From the NCBI RefSeq assembly GCF_008923205.2, contig NZ_WBMS02000004.1, forward strand, positions 124,001 through 188,000: a stretch of 64,000 bases of DNA, read 5' to 3'. This DNA is from Actinomadura physcomitrii. Its GTDB lineage: Bacteria; Actinomycetota; Actinomycetes; Streptosporangiales; Streptosporangiaceae. Shown here one piece after another: positions 50,884 through 60,158 of this stretch. The notes beneath the pieces were generated by a model. The model was given only the letters and a program-made list of their open reading frames with translations. It did not search any database and was not told the DNA's origin. The stretch's first letter is position 1. The number at the start of each line of letters is the position of its first letter. The position numbers and the translations under genes are program-made.

Positions 50884-51249
50884 TCAGTCGGCGCAGATCG
50901 CGTACACGCTGATGCCGACGTCGTTGTAGCCGATCTGGCGGCCGAGCGCGATCCAGCCGCGCCCGTCCTGCGTCGGGAACGACCCGACGAGGATGGCGCC
51001 GTTGCCCTGGGCCTCGGCGCCGCCCCCGAGAACGTGCTTGGATCCGGGGCAGTAGAGGGTCCGTCGCTGGAAGTTGGGGACGTTGGCGTTCGGGAGGGTG
51101 ACGATCTGGTAGCCCGCCGGGAGCTGGGCGGCCCGCTCCGGGGACCGGCGGCCCTCCGTGCTCTGAGCGCTGGCGACGCCGGCGGACGCCAGGCAGGTCG
51201 CCGCCGCGGCCACGGCCAGTGCCACGGAGGTGGTCTTGAGGGACGGCAT
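50884..51249 (-). CDS. Small secreted protein
   Basis: A 121-aa protein with a clear Sec signal peptide (LALAVAAAATCLASAGVASA, cleavage before QST) and a ~92-residue mature domain that is strand-rich with two cysteines (LYCPGSKHVLGGG and VYAICAD), likely one disulfide. Similar short secreted proteins with a C-terminal VYAIC ending occur in Streptomyces; function unknown. Good ribosome site GAAGGAG. Repeats in its upstream region may control it. Confidence 0.8.
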   Translation of the reverse strand: MPSLKTTSVALAVAAAATCLASAGVASAQSTEGRRSPERAAQLPAGYQIVTLPNANVPNFQRRTLYCPGSKHVLGGGAEAQGNGAILVGSFPTQDGRGWIALGRQIGYNDVGISVYAICAD

Positions 51250-51314
51250 GTGCTCTCCTTCTATGTTGATCTCCCGCACCCGCAACACGAGAAGGCGGGG
51301 AGCCGAAGAATCCG

Positions 51315-51346
51315 AACACACAGAGTGTCGCCGCAAACACACAGAG
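51315..51346. promoter_or_regulatory. Two direct repeats upstream of the secreted protein gene
   Basis: AACACACAGAG occurs twice with 21-bp periodicity (51315-51325 and 51336-51346), two helical turns apart, in an AT-richer 298-bp gap. An inverted CTCTGT half-site lies at 51358-51363. It looks like an operator or activator site for the secreted protein gene; the cognate factor is unknown. Confidence 0.45.
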
Positions 51347-51547
51347 CTTCAATAGCTCTCTGTACACAAGAGATAACGGATAGCATCCAAAATCGATTAC
51401 GGAGGGTGTTTATCGGCGCCGTAACCCCGCCACCTGCCGCAATGGCCCGCCCCCAGAAAGCCGGCTGGCCTCGTCCGGCCACCCCCTTGCCCCCATACCA
51501 CTTAGTCCGAGTCTCATCTGCAAAATAGGGGCTGCGACCGGCATCCT

Positions 51548-51976
51548 TCAGCCGAAGATATGGATGCCGTCGTGTTGGCGGATGGGGACCGTGGGACGGG
51601 CGGCCAGGGCGTCTTGGACTCGGATGGCGAAGGCTTCGTTTGCCAGCTCGACCACCTCGTCGGCGGTCACCCAGCGGAAGGCGGAGGTCTCGTCGGATTC
51701 TCGGAGGGAGCCGGCCTCGGCCTTGCAGCGGAAGACCAGGGCCACGATGCCGCGGGCCATGTTCTTGTAGACGCCGGTAAGGGCGACCGGCGTCACGTCC
51801 AGGCCGGTCTCTTCCCGGACCTCGCGGCGAAGGCCCGTGATGATGTCCTCATCCTGCTCCAGGACGCCGCCGGGCGCCTCCCAGTGGCCGTTGTCACGGC
51901 GCTGGATCAGGAGGGCTCGCCCCTGGTCGTCGACGACGACCCCCGCCACGCTAACGGAGTGACGGTTGTCGGGCAT
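51548..51976 (-). CDS. Nudix hydrolase
   Basis: A 142-aa Nudix protein. It starts VSVAGVVVDDQGRALLIQRRDNGHWEAPGG, and the Nudix box GGVLEQDEDIITGLRREVREETGL has the catalytic REVREETG glutamates. It would cleave a nucleoside diphosphate linked to another moiety; substrate unknown. It is divergent from a GntR/UTRA regulator with only 80 bp between the starts, a layout also seen for the korSA/pif pair of pSAM2-type integrative elements. Confidence 0.92.
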   Translation of the reverse strand: MPDNRHSVSVAGVVVDDQGRALLIQRRDNGHWEAPGGVLEQDEDIITGLRREVREETGLDVTPVALTGVYKNMARGIVALVFRCKAEAGSLRESDETSAFRWVTADEVVELANEAFAIRVQDALAARPTVPIRQHDGIHIFG

Positions 51977-52011
51977 TTCGCATGCTCCTCGTGCCAGGTC
52001 CGGCTACTAGA

Positions 52012-52043
52012 CTCAACGCTAGTACACGTACGTACGAGTTGAG
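52012..52043. promoter_or_regulatory. Candidate operator between Nudix and GntR genes
   Basis: Inverted arms CTCAAC (52012-52017) and GTTGAG (52038-52043) flank a centre containing the perfect palindrome CGTACGTACG (52027-52036). It lies between the divergent starts, overlapping the probable promoter of the GntR gene, so autoregulation is likely. Confidence 0.5.
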
Positions 52044-52056
52044 GAGTTGGCGGCGC

Positions 52057-52842
52057 GTGGGCGAGCTGGGGCTGCCAGACCTGGATCCGACGAGCGACCG
52101 GCCGGTCTTCAAGCAGATCGCTGATCATCTGCGGGCGGCAATCGACGGCAAGCAGCTCGCGCCCGGCGAGAAACTCCCTTCGGAGAGCCAGCTGATCGGG
52201 CACTACGACGTGGCCCGGATGACGGTACGGCATGCTCTCCAGATTCTGCAGAGCGAGGGGCTGACCGTCGCCGAGCACGGCAAGGGTGTTTTCGTTCGAT
52301 CGCGGCCGCCAGTACGGAGGCTGGCCTCCGATCGATTTGCTCGGCATCATCGCGAAGAAGGCAAGGCGGCCTTCATCGCCGAAGCCGAAGAGGCCGGCGT
52401 CAAACCATCGGTCGACTCCATCAGCGTCACGGAAGGCACGCCGACGCCAGATGTTGCGTCGAAGCTGGATCTCGCGAGTGGTGAGCTGGTCATCGTCCGG
52501 GCGCGTCGGTATCTGCTCAACGGGCACCCCGTGGAAACGGCGACCTCATACATTCCAGCCTCGATCGCTCGCAACTCGCAGATCGCGCAGTCCGACAGCG
52601 GCCCCGGCGGAATCTACGCCCGCCTTGAGGAGCTCGGTCATCGCCTCGACCGCTTCACCGAGGAGATCAGAGCCCGGATGCCGTTGCGCAATGAGGCCCG
52701 GGCGCTGAAGCTCGCGCCCGGCGTACCGGTGTTCCATCTGGTGCGCACGGCCTATGACCAGGACGGACGACCGGTCGAGGTCTGCGACACGGTCATGTCG
52801 AGCGACGCGTACGTCCTCTCGTACGAGCTTCCAGCCCGGTAG
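52057..52842 (+). CDS. GntR/HutC-family regulator with UTRA domain
   Basis: A 261-aa regulator: N-terminal GntR winged helix (VFKQIADHLRAAIDGKQL, PSESQLIGHYDVARMTVRHALQIL, HGKGVFVRS) followed by a UTRA ligand-binding domain (VRARRYLLNGHPVETATSYIP; IRARMPLRNEARALKLAPGVPVFHLVRTAYDQDGRPVEV). HutC/DasR-type proteins release DNA upon binding a small metabolite. The GTG start was chosen with GAGGAG upstream. Divergent from a Nudix gene; followed by a small two-gene operon with two TCTAGA-centred palindromes that could be its targets. Confidence 0.9.
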   Translation: MGELGLPDLDPTSDRPVFKQIADHLRAAIDGKQLAPGEKLPSESQLIGHYDVARMTVRHALQILQSEGLTVAEHGKGVFVRSRPPVRRLASDRFARHHREEGKAAFIAEAEEAGVKPSVDSISVTEGTPTPDVASKLDLASGELVIVRARRYLLNGHPVETATSYIPASIARNSQIAQSDSGPGGIYARLEELGHRLDRFTEEIRARMPLRNEARALKLAPGVPVFHLVRTAYDQDGRPVEVCDTVMSSDAYVLSYELPAR

Positions 52843-52848
52843 CACTGG

Positions 52849-52864
52849 ACTCGTCTAGACGAGT
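52849..52864. promoter_or_regulatory. DasR-box-like palindrome 1
   Basis: ACTCGTCTAGACGAGT is a perfect 16-bp palindrome closely resembling the HutC/DasR-type dre element (ACTGGTCTAGACCACT). It sits 6 bp after the GntR/UTRA stop codon and ~80 bp before the next gene. Confidence 0.7.
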
Positions 52865-52884
52865 TGTGTCAGAGTCAACGCACT

Positions 52885-52902
52885 CATCTAGACGTCTAGA
52901 TG
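52885..52902. promoter_or_regulatory. TCTAGA-type palindrome 2
   Basis: CATCTAGACGTCTAGATG is a perfect 18-bp palindrome containing two TCTAGA cores, 20 bp beyond the first palindrome and 39 bp upstream of the start codon of the small protein gene. Together they look like a tandem operator for a HutC/GntR-type repressor. Confidence 0.7.
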
Positions 52903-52941
52903 TCATTGGCGCTCGCCGCCAGCCTTCAGGAGGACTTGGTC

Positions 52942-53316
52942 ATGAACGATCTCGACACGCGACACGAGCCGGACGGTTCCTGGCGTATCGCGGCTCTGGC
53001 GCTGGTGGAGGCGCTGGGGCGACGCGGACTGGATGCTCGGCTGTGCGGCCACGGTGTGGTGCGGGCGAGCAACCCGGCAGGTGAGCCCGACCCCGATGAC
53101 CCATTTGGAGCGTTGATGCATCCGGGGTTGCGGCAAGAGGTGCTGTGCCACCGCCGCGATGGCGCGTTGTGGTGGTTGTGGGTGTGGACGGGCCCCACCC
53201 GTCAGTCCCCGCCGGAGCTGGAGCCATTGTGCCCGGCAGCAGAGACGGACAAGGCGGCGGAACGAATCGCGCGGGTCCTGGCGGTGCCGTTTACGGATTC
53301 CTCAGGCGGCTCGTGA
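52942..53316 (+). CDS. Small Trp-rich unknown protein behind GntR-type palindromes
   Basis: A 124-aa soluble protein. Helix (IAALALVEALGRRGL), strand pair (DARLCGHGVVRASN), a segment LRQEVLCHRRDGALWWLWVW with four tryptophans, and a C-terminal helix (TDKAAERIARVLAV). No known domain. Its element order matches the small protein at 12.0 kb, also next to a GntR gene. Strong AGGAGG ribosome site. The stop overlaps the start of a downstream 53-codon gene (TGATG). Confidence 0.72.
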   Translation: MNDLDTRHEPDGSWRIAALALVEALGRRGLDARLCGHGVVRASNPAGEPDPDDPFGALMHPGLRQEVLCHRRDGALWWLWVWTGPTRQSPPELEPLCPAAETDKAAERIARVLAVPFTDSSGGS

Positions 53317-53477
53317 TGGGCACTGTTCGAGTCGTCCTGCCGGCCGGGTTGAGCGGGCGACCGGTCGCGCAGCAGATCGAGCGCGAATTCCGGGCGTCTG
53401 CGCCTGGTACGGGCAAGCCACCGGATCAGGGTGGGCGATGGGGGTTCGGGGTGCTCCTCGGCTTGTCGAAGCACTGA
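53316..53477 (+). CDS. Very small protein coupled to the preceding gene
   Basis: A 53-aa basic protein (GTVRVVLPAGLSGRPVAQQI then a Gly/Pro-rich tail). The ATG lies inside the preceding stop (TGATG), the arrangement used for translational coupling, and codon positions keep the genome's G/C bias. No family recognised. Confidence 0.5.
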   Translation: MGTVRVVLPAGLSGRPVAQQIEREFRASAPGTGKPPDQGGRWGFGVLLGLSKH

Positions 53478-53590
53478 GCCCTCAGCAGTTGAGGGACGCG
53501 ATCGTCAGCGCACAGCATCGACGCCCGAGCGCCGCCCGGTGAGGGCAGGGGGCTCTGCTTCGCGGCTAATGGCATGGCAGTGGCACGAAA

Positions 53591-53616
53591 CCCCGTTCCC
53601 TCGCTGTGGAACGGGG
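53591..53616. terminator. Bidirectional terminator between small operon and tRNA
   Basis: CCCCGTTCC (53591-53599) pairs with GGAACGGGG (53608-53616) around an 8-nt loop. It is followed by CCTTTT on the plus strand and by TTT on the minus strand, so it can serve both the small operon and the tRNA transcript. Confidence 0.8.
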
Positions 53617-53628
53617 CCTTTTCGCTGG

Positions 53629-53700
53629 TGGGCGCGGACGGTTTCGAACCGCCGACTCCTCGCTTGTAAGGCGAGTGCTCTACCCCTGAGCTACGCGCCC
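53629..53700 (-). tRNA. tRNA-Val (anticodon UAC)
   Basis: A 72-nt cloverleaf: acceptor GGGCGCG with CGCGCCC plus discriminator A, D arm GCTC...GAGC, anticodon stem CTCGC/GCGAG with loop CTTACAA (anticodon TAC, reading GUA), and T-arm with GGTTCGAAACC. CCA is not encoded. A terminator lies just downstream. Confidence 0.96.
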
Positions 53701-53754
53701 GCGTGCTCGTGACCGGGAAAGCGTACCTGGTTCGGTGGGGCGATCGCGAAACGG

Positions 53755-54936
53755 TCAGGAGGCGGGGGCGAGGCGGGTGAGGGCGGCGGCGAGGTGGTCG
53801 GCGGACGGGTCGGTGAGGTTGCCGAGGAGTGTGAGGGCGAAGCGCATCAGGGGCGGGTTGGCGAGGCCGGCGCGGGTGGCGGCGCGCATGACCAGGGGGT
53901 TCTCGATGGCGCGGGCGAAGGTGCGGCCGAGGGTGAAGGGGCGGCCGTTGGCCTGGCGGATCGCGGACGGGTAGGTGTAGAGGGCGCGTTCGCGGGCGCC
54001 GGGGGTGGGGGCGGCGAGGGCCGCTCGGACGGTCTCGGCGGCGATGCGGGCGGCTTCGAGGGCGTAGCCGATGCCCTCACCGGTGGACGGGTTGATCATG
54101 CCTCCGGAGTCGCCGGTGAGCAGGAGGCCGGGGAGGTAGTGGGGGCGGCGCGTGTAGCCCATGGGGAGGGCGGCGCCGCGGAGGGGGGACACGGCGTTGT
54201 CCTCGGTGAAGCCCCAGTCCGGTGGTGTGCGGGCCAGCCAGCCGTCCAGGAGACGGCGGGTGTCGGCGTGCGCGGTGCGCAGGAGGGCGACGCCGACGTT
54301 GCAGGTGCCGTCGCCCATGCCGAACACCCAGCCGTATCCGGCGGGGACGAGGTCGAGCCAGGCTTCGAGGTAGGGGTCGTCGTGGCGGGGGCTGCGGTAG
54401 TAGCGGCGGGCGGCGGTGCCGATCGGGCGGTCGCGGCGGGGATGCAGGCCGAGGGCGACGGAGAGCCGGGAGGACGCGCCGTCGGCGGCGATGACGATCG
54501 GGGCGCGGTGCTCGCCGGCGTCGGTGCGGACGCCGGTGACGCGGCCCGTGCGGTCCCGGAGGGGGGCGGTGACCTTGGTGTTCTGGGAGAGGACGGCGCC
54601 GGCGGCGACGGCGTGGCGGGCGAGGATGTCGTCGAGGTCGTGGCGGGTGCGGGTGAGGCCGAAGGGCGGGTACCCGGTGTCGGGCCAGGGCAGTTCGAGG
54701 CGGCGGTCGCCGGCGATCAGGCGGAGGCCGCGGTTGCGGAACCAGCCGGGGGCGTCGATGTCGACGCCGAGGTCGAGGAGTTCCCGGACGGCCCGCGGCG
54801 TCAGGCCGTCGCCGCAGACCTTCTCGCGGGGGAACGCGGACTTCTCCAGCACGTGGACGTCGAGGCCGGAGCGGGCGAGGTGGCAGGCGGCGGCGGAGCC
54901 GGCCGGTCCGGCTCCGACCACGATGACGTCGGGCAT
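53755..54936 (-). CDS. Geranylgeranyl-reductase family flavoprotein
   Basis: A 393-aa FAD-dependent reductase. It starts VIVVGAGPAGSAAACHLARSG, then has EKSAFPREKVCGDGLTPRAVREL, the hallmark PxxKxCGDGLxP loop of geranylgeranyl reductases, and LLLTGDSGGMINPSTGEGIGYALEAARIAA as the second FAD motif. In actinobacteria this family includes menaquinone reductase MenJ, which saturates an isoprene unit of menaquinone. Whether this is MenJ or another prenyl-lipid reductase is open. Stands alone; ends near the tRNA gene. Confidence 0.93.
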   Translation of the reverse strand: MPDVIVVGAGPAGSAAACHLARSGLDVHVLEKSAFPREKVCGDGLTPRAVRELLDLGVDIDAPGWFRNRGLRLIAGDRRLELPWPDTGYPPFGLTRTRHDLDDILARHAVAAGAVLSQNTKVTAPLRDRTGRVTGVRTDAGEHRAPIVIAADGASSRLSVALGLHPRRDRPIGTAARRYYRSPRHDDPYLEAWLDLVPAGYGWVFGMGDGTCNVGVALLRTAHADTRRLLDGWLARTPPDWGFTEDNAVSPLRGAALPMGYTRRPHYLPGLLLTGDSGGMINPSTGEGIGYALEAARIAAETVRAALAAPTPGARERALYTYPSAIRQANGRPFTLGRTFARAIENPLVMRAATRAGLANPPLMRFALTLLGNLTDPSADHLAAALTRLAPAS

Positions 54937-54968
54937 GCCGACATCGTGCCCCGGCCGCCGGTTGCGAA

Positions 54969-55616
54969 TCAGGTTCCGTGGTCGAGGTGCCGGTTGAACC
55001 AGTCGGCGGCCTGCGTGGTGACCTCCTCGAGGGCGCCCGGTTCCTCGAACAGGTGGGTGGCGCCGGAGACGACGTGCAGTTCGGCGGCCTCGAGATGCCG
55101 TTCGGCCTGCTCGTTGAGGCGGAGCACCTCGGGGTCGGCGCCGCCGACGATCAGCAGGACGGGCACGCGGACGCGGGGCAGCGACGGACCCGCGAGGTCG
55201 GGGCGGCCGCCTCGCGAGACGACGGCGCCGACCCCCGGACGGGCCGCGGCGGCGGCGAGCGCGGCGGCGGCGCCGGTGCTGGCGCCGAACAGGCCGATCC
55301 GCAGGCCCGCGGTGTGCGGCGCGGCCTCCAGTCCTTCGGCGAGCGCGTCGACGGTGCCGACCAGCCGCATGGTCAGCAGTTCGATGTCGAAGCGGAGGGC
55401 GGCGGTGACCCGGTCGACCTGGTCCTCCTGCTCGGTGAGCAGGTCCAGGAGGAGGGTGCCGATGCCGGCGGCGTTCAGGCCCTGCGCGACGGCCCGGTTG
55501 CGGGGGCTGTGCCGGGAGCTGCCGCTACCGTGCGCGAACACCACCATGCCCGCCGGGTCGTCCGGGATGGCGAGGTCGCCGGCCAGCTCGGCGTCCGGCA
55601 GCTTCAGCGTGATCAT
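54969..55616 (-). CDS. Dienelactone-hydrolase-like alpha/beta hydrolase
   Basis: A 215-aa compact alpha/beta hydrolase: MVVFAHGSGSSRHSPRNRAVAQ (oxyanion region), nucleophile elbow LFGASTGAAAAL (Ser), Asp in IVGGADPEV and His in VSGATHLFEEPG. The family is common in actinomycetes, often next to phosphoribosyltransferase or stress genes. Its ATG overlaps the stop of the CBS-domain gene (ATGA), so the two are coupled, suggesting a stress-response pair. Confidence 0.9.
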   Translation of the reverse strand: MITLKLPDAELAGDLAIPDDPAGMVVFAHGSGSSRHSPRNRAVAQGLNAAGIGTLLLDLLTEQEDQVDRVTAALRFDIELLTMRLVGTVDALAEGLEAAPHTAGLRIGLFGASTGAAAALAAAAARPGVGAVVSRGGRPDLAGPSLPRVRVPVLLIVGGADPEVLRLNEQAERHLEAAELHVVSGATHLFEEPGALEEVTTQAADWFNRHLDHGT

Positions 55617-56032
55617 GTGTTGGGGGGTTCCGCGCTGATGTCGGCCAGCGCCGAGCGCTCGTCGCGCTGCACCGCGAGGTCGCCGATCGACACCATCCCG
55701 ATCGGGCGGTCGCCGTCCACGACGGGGAGCCGCCGGACGGCGTGCCGGCGCATCAGCCGGACGGCCTCGTCGGCGTCCTGCTCCGGCGCCACCGTCACCA
55801 TGTTGGTGCTGCAGATGTCGCCGACGGTGGTGTTCCCGACGTCCTTCTGGACGGCGACGGCGCGGACGACGATGTCGCGGTCGGTGACCAGCCCACGCAG
55901 GCGCCCCTCGTGCACCACCAGGACGTCGCCGATGCCGTGCCGGCGCATCAGGTCGCTCACCGTGACCAGCGTGGTGTCCGGGGACACCGCCACCGGCACC
56001 GGCGTCATCACTTCGTTCACTCTCTGGGCCAT
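55613..56032 (-). CDS. Tandem CBS-domain protein
   Basis: A 139-aa protein of two CBS motifs: VNEVMTPVPVAVSPDTTLVTVSDLMRRHGIGDVLVV...GLVTDRDIVVRAV and VGDICSTNMVTVAPEQDADEAVRLMRRHAVRRLPVVDG...GMVSIGDLAVQ. Such stand-alone Bateman modules bind adenine nucleotides and act as energy sensors. Translationally coupled to the hydrolase downstream. Confidence 0.93.
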   Translation of the reverse strand: MAQRVNEVMTPVPVAVSPDTTLVTVSDLMRRHGIGDVLVVHEGRLRGLVTDRDIVVRAVAVQKDVGNTTVGDICSTNMVTVAPEQDADEAVRLMRRHAVRRLPVVDGDRPIGMVSIGDLAVQRDERSALADISAEPPNT

Positions 56033-56101
56033 GGGCGAGCCTCCCCCCTCCGGGGCTCGCCTACCCAGCGCCCGGCCGGATATGTCAGGGCGCCCGCCGG
56101 G

Positions 56102-57010
56102 TCACGGCGCGGAGTCGGGGCCCTCCTGCTCGGCCAGGAACCGCTCGAACTGCGCGCCGAGCTCGTCCGCGGTCGGCATGTCCTGCGACTCGGCGAGCAG
56201 GCTGTCGCGCTCGGCGGCGCCGGCGAACGCGTCGTACTGCTGCTCCAGCGCCCGGACGACCTTCTCGACCTCGGCATTGCCGTCGACCTGCTCGGCGATG
56301 TCGGCGTCGGTGGCGGCGGCGGCCTCGCGGAGCCGCTCGTTCGGCAGCACCAGCCCGGTCGCGGCGACGATCTGGTCGAGGGCGGCGACCGCGGCGGCCG
56401 GGTAGGCCGACTGGGCCAGGTAGTGCGGGACGTGCACGGCCAGGCCGAGGGCGTCGTGGCCCGCCTCGCCGAGCCGCAGCTCGAGCAGCCCGGCGGCGCT
56501 GCCCGGCACCTGGACCTTGTCGAACCAGGTGTTGCGGGTGATCAGCTCGGGCCGGGTGGCGTGCGAGGTGACGCCGACCGGGCGGGTGTGCGGCACGCCC
56601 ATCGGGATGCCGTGGAACCCGACGACGAGCCCGACGTCCAGCTTCTTCACCAGGTGCACGACGGACCGGGTGAAGCCCTCCCAGAGCCGGTCGGGCTCGG
56701 GCCCGGACAGCATCAGGAACGGGCTTCCGACGTCGTCCCGGAGCAGCCGCACCACCAGCTCGGGCGCGTCGTAGGACGCCCAGTGGTCGCGGTCGAAGGT
56801 CATCGCCGGGCGGCGCGCCCGGTAGTCGATCAGGGAGTCGACGTCGAAGCGGGCGATGACGCGGTGCTCCAAGGCCTCCAGCAGGTGCTCGCGCACGAGC
56901 TGCCCGGTGGATCCGGCGTCCACGAAGCCGTCGAGGCTGTGCAGCAGCACCGGACCGGTCATCTCCGGCAGGTCGGTGTCCAGCTCGTACAGATCCTCAG
57001 GGTTCAGCAA
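56102..57010 (-). CDS. PAC2-family protein
   Basis: A 302-aa member of the PAC2 (proteasome-assembly-chaperone-like) family conserved in actinobacteria: LNPEDLYELDTDLP at the start, PVLLHSLDGFVDAGSTGQLV, DYRARRPAMTFDRDHW, LVVGFHGIPMGVPHTRPVGVTSHAT and VQVPGSAAGLLELRLGEAGHDALGLAVHVPHYLAQSAYPAAA. Function in bacteria is not established. The TTG start is preferred because GGGGGAG lies just upstream; a GTG four codons earlier is the alternative. A long inverted repeat covers the leader. Confidence 0.88.
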   Translation of the reverse strand: MLNPEDLYELDTDLPEMTGPVLLHSLDGFVDAGSTGQLVREHLLEALEHRVIARFDVDSLIDYRARRPAMTFDRDHWASYDAPELVVRLLRDDVGSPFLMLSGPEPDRLWEGFTRSVVHLVKKLDVGLVVGFHGIPMGVPHTRPVGVTSHATRPELITRNTWFDKVQVPGSAAGLLELRLGEAGHDALGLAVHVPHYLAQSAYPAAAVAALDQIVAATGLVLPNERLREAAAATDADIAEQVDGNAEVEKVVRALEQQYDAFAGAAERDSLLAESQDMPTADELGAQFERFLAEQEGPDSAP

Positions 57011-57019
57011 CTTCTCCCC

Positions 57020-57062
57020 CACCTCTTCATGTCTGGTCTTAACACTAGGACATGAAGAGGTG
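57020..57062. promoter_or_regulatory. Long inverted repeat in PAC2 leader
   Basis: CACCTCTTCATGTC (57020-57033) is exactly inverted as GACATGAAGAGGTG (57049-57062) with a 15-bp AT-rich spacer. One arm overlaps the alternative GTG start and abuts the ribosome site of the PAC2 gene. It could be a transcription-factor operator (promoter elements may lie in the spacer) or an mRNA hairpin controlling translation. Confidence 0.65.
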
Positions 57063-57118
57063 AATCCCTTTCCCGACTGTGATCGCCGCCTCATTCGGAG
57101 TGCCGCGGATCACACCGG

Positions 57119-58075
57119 TCACGTGAATACCCGGCTGGTGAGGAAGTCGTCCGGTTCGAGGGTGGTGAGGGCGGCGCGGTCGACCTCACCGGCGGCGGCC
57201 AGGAGGCGGTTGGCGTGGCGCAGGCGCGCGCGCTCGATCGCGTTGCGGACGGAGCGGGCGTTGGCGAAGCGCGGCTGGACGCGACGCCGGTCGAGGTAGT
57301 CGCGGAAGACCGGTTCGGTCTCCGGGGCCAGGACGTACCCTTCGCGCCGCATCATCAGGTGCCCGATGGCCTCCAGCTCGTCCGGCTCGTAGTCGGGGAA
57401 GTCGATGTGGTGGGCGATGCGGGAGCTCATGCCGGGGTTGGACGCGAAGAAGGAGTCCATGCGGTCCTTGTAGCCCGCCAGGACGACGACGAGGTCGTCC
57501 CGCTGGTTCTCCATGACCTGCAGCAGGATCTCGATGGCCTCCTGCCCGTAGTCGCGCTCGTTCTCGGCCCGGTACAGGTAGTACGCCTCGTCGATGAACA
57601 GGACTCCGCCCATGGCGCGCTTGAGGACCTCCTTGGTCTTCGGGGCGGTGTGGCCGACGTACTGGCCGACGAGGTCGTCGCGGGTGACGGAGACGAGGTG
57701 GCCCTTGCGGATGTAGCCGAGCCGGTGGAGCAGCTCGGCGAGCCGGACTGCGACGGTCGTCTTCCCCGTTCCGGGGCTGCCGGTGAAGCACATGTGCAGG
57801 TTGGGGCGTCCGGAGTCGATGCCGAAGCGCGCGCGGACGCGGTCGACCAGCAGCAGCGCGGCGATCTCCCGGATGCGGGTCTTCACCGGTGCGAGGCCGA
57901 CGAGTTCGGTGTCGAGGGCGTCCAGGACGTCGTCGGCGTGCGACTCGGCGCGCTCCTTGGCGAGGTCGACGCGGGCGTCGGGCGGCAGCGGGGGCGGTGC
58001 GCCCGGCGGGGCCGGCTCCCCGGCGGCGGGAGCGTGGGGTGGGGCCGCCGGGGAGCCGTTTTCGGAGGGTCGCAT
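57119..58075 (-). CDS. cbbX: CbbX, red-type RuBisCO activase
   Basis: A 318-aa AAA+ ATPase: Walker [12 protein letters not shown] near residue 100, pore loop [14 protein letters not shown], Walker [15 protein letters not shown], sensor region [25 protein letters not shown] and the C-terminal [19 protein letters not shown]. CbbX hexamers pull the C-terminus of red-type large subunits to remove inhibitory sugar phosphates. The N-terminal ~45 residues are Pro/Ala-rich. A TTG overlapping the cbbS stop is an alternative start. Third gene of cbbL-cbbS-cbbX. Confidence 0.95.
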   Translation of the reverse strand: MRPSENGSPAAPPHAPAAGEPAPPGAPPPLPPDARVDLAKERAESHADDVLDALDTELVGLAPVKTRIREIAALLLVDRVRARFGIDSGRPNLHMCFTGSPGTGKTTVAVRLAELLHRLGYIRKGHLVSVTRDDLVGQYVGHTAPKTKEVLKRAMGGVLFIDEAYYLYRAENERDYGQEAIEILLQVMENQRDDLVVVLAGYKDRMDSFFASNPGMSSRIAHHIDFPDYEPDELEAIGHLMMRREGYVLAPETEPVFRDYLDRRRVQPRFANARSVRNAIERARLRHANRLLAAAGEVDRAALTTLEPDDFLTSRVFT

Positions 58076-58095
58076 GCCGAACCCGGGACGGTCGC

Positions 58096-58524
58096 TCAAC
58101 CCGTGTCCCCGTAGCGCTCGCCTTCGGGACGGTCCGTCGCGTACGAGTGCAGCGTGTACCGGATGCGCCGGTCGGAGGTCTCCTCGCGGTCGAGGCGGAA
58201 CCCGGGCTCCGCGGGCGGGCGCTGCACGATGAACGACAGCGCGGTGGTCTGGCGCCCGTAGTGCGCGTCGTAGGCGTTCAGCCGGATGTAGTGGTTCGGG
58301 TACGCCTTGCGGCATTCCTTCACCTCGTACAGGACGCCGGCTGGGTCGGCGAGGTCGAACATGGGCAGTCCCCACATCTCCCAGTAGGAGTTGCGCGGGT
58401 GCGGGTCGTCGGTGAACTCGACCGAGCAGGGCCAGCCCCGGTCCAGCGCGTACGCGATCTGCTTGGCGATCTCGTCGTCGGTCAGGTCGGGCAGGTAGGA
58501 GAAGGTGCCTTGGGTGATCCGCAT
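58096..58524 (-). CDS. cbbS: RuBisCO small subunit (red type)
   Basis: A 142-aa small subunit: [48 protein letters not shown], and a C-terminal extension ([20 protein letters not shown]...) that forms the beta-hairpin typical of form IC/ID enzymes. It starts 1 bp after the large-subunit stop and is followed directly by cbbX. Confidence 0.95.
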   Translation of the reverse strand: MRITQGTFSYLPDLTDDEIAKQIAYALDRGWPCSVEFTDDPHPRNSYWEMWGLPMFDLADPAGVLYEVKECRKAYPNHYIRLNAYDAHYGRQTTALSFIVQRPPAEPGFRLDREETSDRRIRYTLHSYATDRPEGERYGDTG

Positions 58525-58525
58525 G

Positions 58526-60143
<1,618 letters not shown>

Positions 60144-60158
60144 ATGAGGAGGCCGGAC

